64,000 nt of DNA. It comes from Actinoallomurus iriomotensis. GTDB taxonomy: Bacteria; Actinomycetota; Actinomycetes; Streptosporangiales; Streptosporangiaceae. A program made the translations under genes and the position numbers. Position 1 is the first letter of the stretch. Each line of letters opens with the position of its first letter. The notes under the pieces are model-generated. The model worked only from the letters and a program-made list of their open reading frames with translations. It made no database searches and had not been told where the DNA came from. The DNA lies in assembly GCF_030269445.1 (NCBI RefSeq), contig NZ_BSTJ01000013.1, positions 201,751 through 265,750 of the forward strand, written 5' to 3'. Positions 61,365 to 64,000 of this stretch are shown in pieces.

Positions 61365-63067
61365 TTAACCGAGACCATGGCCGGGTCGTAGGAGCCGCGC
61401 CACTGGTCGAGGTAGGCGTTCTTGACGTTCTTGCCGGTCAGCCGGATGTAGATCGGGTGGATCAGCGGCACGGTGAGCGCCTGCTTGCCGATCTCGGCGT
61501 CCAGCGCGCCCCAGCGGGGCCGGGCCTGGGCCGGGTCGGTGATCTTGTTGATGGCGTCGAACTCGGCGTTGATCTTCGGGTCGTTCAGCTGGGAGGCGTT
61601 GAAGTTGCCGCCGTCCTTGAGGATCTGCCGGCCGTCGAAGATCGGCCCGAGGAACGGCCCGCCGGTCGGCCAGTCCGCGCCCCAGGTGGTGAGGAACATG
61701 CCCGGCTCGGTCGAGGGCTTCTGGATCGCGTCGCCGTACGCGGCGTCGTCGTAGGGCTTGAGGGTCACGTTGATGCCGGCCTGCTTGAGCGCGGCCTGGA
61801 CGGCGGTGGCCACGGCCGGTCCGTCGTGGTTGTAGTCGGCGTTGCGGTGCGCGAGCGTGACGGTCAGCCCGCTCGCGTGCCCGGCCTGGGCGAGGAGCTC
61901 CTTGGCCTTCGCCGCGTCGCCGCCCGGCCCCGCCGGGAAGTAGTCGTACGGCTGGTAGCCGAACGCGGCCTGGTCGGGCAGGAACGTCGTCGCGGCCTTG
62001 GCGAGCGAGCTGCCGCCCGCCGCGTTGACCACCGACTGGCGGCTGACCGCGTACGCGACCGCCTCCCGCACCCGGATGTCGTCGAACGGCTTCACCTTGG
62101 GGTTGAAGGCGATGTAGTCGGTCTCGCCGAACTCGCCCTTGACCGCGCGCTTCTTCAGGTTCGGGTCATTGCTGATCCGGGCCAGCTCGGCGGGGGACAG
62201 GTCGGTGTCGGCGGTGATGGCGTTCGCGTCCTTGCCGGCGCTGGAGCTGAGCCGCTGGTTGATCACGGCCGCGTTCAGCCCGTAGGTGCCCTCGATCCGG
62301 TCGGGGCAGGCCAGCCGCTGGTCGTCGACCGAGCGCGACCAGTACGGGTTGCGGACCAGCACCAGGTTCTTGTCCTGCTCGTGCGACTGCACCTTGTACG
62401 GGCCGCTGGCCACCGGGTGCTTCTCGTACCCGGTGCCGTCGTCCTTGGCCTTGGGCACCGGGGCGAACTGCGTCGCCGTCGCCACGTACGGGAAGTCGCC
62501 CTCGGGCTTGCGCAGCTTGAAGATGATCGTCTTGTCGTCCGGCGTCTGGATCGAGTCCAGCTCCTTGCCCTTGTACGGGCCCTTGTAGTCCTCGCCGCCG
62601 ACCAGCCAGTCGCGCAGGTACGGGATGCCGCCGGGCAGCTCGGGCGCGAACGCCCGCTCCACGCCCCACTTGATGTCCTTGGCGGTGATGGGCGTGCCGT
62701 CGTCGAACTTCAGCCCGTCCTTCAGGTGATAGGTCCAGGTCTTGGCGTCGGCGCTCGCCTTGCCGGTGTCGGTGGCCAGGTCGGGCACGACCTGGTCGCC
62801 CGCCTCACCGGGCACCCGGTGCCGGGTGGTGAGCGTACGGAAGATCAGAGAGGTGACCGAGCCGCCGCCGGAGGTGTAGATCCGGGCGGGGTCGAGGTGG
62901 TGACCGGTGGAGTCGCTCTGGTTGAGAACGTAGAGCGTTCCTCCCTGGCAGTTCTTCGGGTCGAACGCCGCACCTCCCGACGAGGAGGAGCCGTGGTCCG
63001 AGGAGCAGGCCGCGGCGGCGGTCAGCAGGGCGGCGGTGGTGAGCAGGGCAGCGCTTCTTCGCATCAC
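61361..63067 (-). CDS. Oligopeptide ABC importer substrate-binding lipoprotein
   Basis: 568 aa family 5 solute-binding protein. A lipobox LTAAAACSS places the lipidated Cys at residue 21. Family features are GGTLYVLNQSDSTGHHLDPA, ITAKDIKWGVERAFAPELPG, HPVASGPYKVQSHEQDKNLV, LVRNPYWSRSVDD and IRVREAVAYAVSRQSVVN. It captures peptides or similar ligands outside the membrane and passes them to the permeases. First gene of the operon; a TGACAG inverted repeat lies upstream. Confidence 0.93.
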   Translation of the reverse strand: MMRRSAALLTTAALLTAAAACSSDHGSSSSGGAAFDPKNCQGGTLYVLNQSDSTGHHLDPARIYTSGGGSVTSLIFRTLTTRHRVPGEAGDQVVPDLATDTGKASADAKTWTYHLKDGLKFDDGTPITAKDIKWGVERAFAPELPGGIPYLRDWLVGGEDYKGPYKGKELDSIQTPDDKTIIFKLRKPEGDFPYVATATQFAPVPKAKDDGTGYEKHPVASGPYKVQSHEQDKNLVLVRNPYWSRSVDDQRLACPDRIEGTYGLNAAVINQRLSSSAGKDANAITADTDLSPAELARISNDPNLKKRAVKGEFGETDYIAFNPKVKPFDDIRVREAVAYAVSRQSVVNAAGGSSLAKAATTFLPDQAAFGYQPYDYFPAGPGGDAAKAKELLAQAGHASGLTVTLAHRNADYNHDGPAVATAVQAALKQAGINVTLKPYDDAAYGDAIQKPSTEPGMFLTTWGADWPTGGPFLGPIFDGRQILKDGGNFNASQLNDPKINAEFDAINKITDPAQARPRWGALDAEIGKQALTVPLIHPIYIRLTGKNVKNAYLDQWRGSYDPAMVSVK

Positions 63068-63105
63068 AGGTTTCCCATTCAGGGCGATGACGGCGGCATG
63101 ACACG

Positions 63106-63124
63106 ACTGTCACAGAGGATGACA
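63106..63124 (-). promoter_or_regulatory. Operator-like inverted repeat before the ABC operon
   Basis: CTGTCA-cagagga-TGACAG (63106-63124) is a perfect 6-bp inverted repeat with 7-bp spacer, 39 bp before the binding-protein start. The 296-bp gap to paaI contains no further gene. It could control the importer operon. Confidence 0.45.
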
Positions 63125-63363
63125 GCCGCAACTTGACCGGAAAAGGGGGAGATCAAGACCGAGGCGCGAGATGCCTGGTGATCAGGGGCGGAGGCTCAGA
63201 GACTGGATCAGGCCGCACACAGTGCGCTGGCCTGCCGTCGAAGGTCGACGTGCAGGCGCGCCACGAGAGGCTCGCTCCGATACACAATCATGAAGATATC
63301 TCATACCGGGATCATGAGCATCGAGGTGTTCCCTTGATCACCGATGCGTGGTCCACTGGTGGC

Positions 63364-63786
63364 GTGACGGAGGCCGATGAGGTGGCGCGGCGCTGCGCCG
63401 AGAAGATGTACGCCGCCGACCGTTCGTCACAGCACCTCGGCATCGAGATCAGCGACGTCGCGGCGGGCCGCGCCCGCGCGCGGATGACCGTCGCGGACAC
63501 CATGGTCAACGGGCACGGCATCGCGCACGGCGGCTACGTGTTCCTGCTGGCCGACACGGCCTTCGCCTTCGCGTGCAACACCTACGAGATCGCCACCGTC
63601 GCGGCGGCCGCCGACGTGATCTTCGTCGCGCCGGCGCGGGCGGGCGACGTCCTGGTCGCCGAGGCCGTCGAACGCGTCCGCTTCGGCCGCGCCGGGGTCT
63701 ACGACGTGACCGTCCGCCGAGCCGACGGCGAGGTCGTCGCCGAGTTCCGCGGCAACAGCCGCGCCCTGCGCACGGAAACCTCATGA
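63364..63786 (+). CDS. paaI: Hotdog-fold phenylacetyl-CoA-type thioesterase
   Basis: 140 aa from the GTG at 63364. No ribosome site is clear, and an in-frame TTG or upstream start is possible. PaaI features are QHLGIEISDVAAGRARARMT, MVNGHGIAHGGYVFLLADTA with the catalytic Asp, and FVAPARAGDVLVAEAVERV. It hydrolyses ring-hydroxylated or stalled phenylacetyl-CoA intermediates. Its stop overlaps the ATG of the first MTER unit, so the genes beyond the window edge are in the same operon; paaK is a likely candidate but not visible. Confidence 0.88.
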   Translation: MTEADEVARRCAEKMYAADRSSQHLGIEISDVAAGRARARMTVADTMVNGHGIAHGGYVFLLADTAFAFACNTYEIATVAAAADVIFVAPARAGDVLVAEAVERVRFGRAGVYDVTVRRADGEVVAEFRGNSRALRTETS

Positions 63787-64000
63787 CCGAGCGGAGCGAG
63801 GGAATCGAGGGCGCGTTCCGGTGGTCACTCCTTCCGACGCAGGAGGGCCCATGACCGAGCGGAGTGAGGGAGTCGAGGGCGCGTTCCGGTGGTCACTCCT
63901 TCCGACGCAGGAGGGCCCATGACCGAGCGGAGTGAGGGAGTCGAGGGCGCGTTCCGGTGGTCACTCCTTCCGACGCAGGAGGGCCCATGACCGAGCGGAG
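63783..64000 (+). repeat. Tandem 68-bp translationally chained MTER cassettes
   Basis: Units start at 63783, 63851, 63919 and 63987 (the last cut by the window end). Units 2 and 3 are identical and unit 1 differs at two bases. Each encodes a 23-aa frame beginning MTERSEG(I/V) and ending FRWSLLPTQEGP, then stops in an ATGA shared with the next unit's start. Each has its own AGGAGG site, held in a CCTTCC-gacgca-GGAGGG hairpin. Because 68 is not a multiple of three, every unit shifts the frame and restarts. Confidence 0.9.

Noticed and set aside
63133..63363. Longer N-terminus for PaaI extending to about 63133
   Set aside because: The extra residues do not match the hotdog family and no ribosome site supports them; the GTG at 63364 gives the usual length.

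Overview
The window reads as chromosome from a high-GC, mycelial-type actinomycete. A Streptosporangiales or Thermomonosporaceae member is my guess, but no rRNA or other phylogenetic marker is present to prove it. Supporting signs are the strong GC bias at third codon positions, many GTG starts, leaderless-looking promoters, a Scr1-type XRE/DUF397 pair, DUF6221, MmyB-like XRE and GlxA-type AraC regulators, and Tat and Sec exported glycosidases. I see no tRNA, rRNA, CRISPR array, insertion sequence or phage gene.

Layout. 1-3.3 kb is a decayed accessory zone: the end of a membrane-anchored Cys-rich protein, an XRE/DUF397 pair with an internally doubled DUF397, three truncated gene ends, and a two-TM membrane protein. 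3.3-4.8 kb is an ArsR-SRPBCC-TIGR03086 operon with paired palindromic operators. 5.1-7.5 kb holds a rifamycin monooxygenase (rox) with a match to the rifamycin-associated element, divergent from a DUF6221 gene. 7.6-11.2 kb is an ABC exporter plus two-component system operon. 11.2-16.1 kb has an esterase, a metallo-hydrolase, an XRE regulator and an aldehyde dehydrogenase. 16.4-19.5 kb has a PPOX-family protein, a cysteine-dioxygenase-like cupin, a MocR regulator and a NUDIX hydrolase. 19.6-27.4 kb has murJ, a Ser/Thr kinase, an ArsR relic, a secreted protein and sbcDC. 27.7-37.3 kb has a GH47 mannosidase, two MFS transporters, two GNATs, a LacI regulator, an aldo/keto reductase and a quinone oxidoreductase. 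37.3-41.4 kb has a methanethiol oxidase (SBP56) with a membrane partner, an orphan E1-alpha and a GroES-like protein. 41.4-44.6 kb is a two-gene operon of unknown function: a coiled-coil membrane protein and a tandem-GTPase protein. 44.8-57.6 kb has gap, a GlxA-type regulator, glucodextranase, a serine protease, an SDR, a D,D-carboxypeptidase, a flavin monooxygenase, a lipoprotein and the MarR-hmgA pair. 57.7-64 kb is an oligopeptide ABC importer operon and paaI.

Two themes stand out. First, short start-codon cassettes opening with MTER sit in operon junctions. One lies in frame ahead of gap, one lies between two ABC permease genes, and three whole 68-bp copies plus part of a fourth follow paaI, each coupled to the next by an ATGA overlap and each hiding its Shine-Dalgarno in a hairpin. 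Second, the window carries several gene 3' ends that have lost their upstream parts. Two of them (MFS and GH47 relics) lie between their intact paralogue and a GNAT gene whose start codon overlaps the relic's stop, which suggests the relics are kept for translational coupling.

The best candidate for an undescribed system is the tandem-GTPase/coiled-coil operon. The best candidate for an undescribed sequence element is the MTER cassette family.
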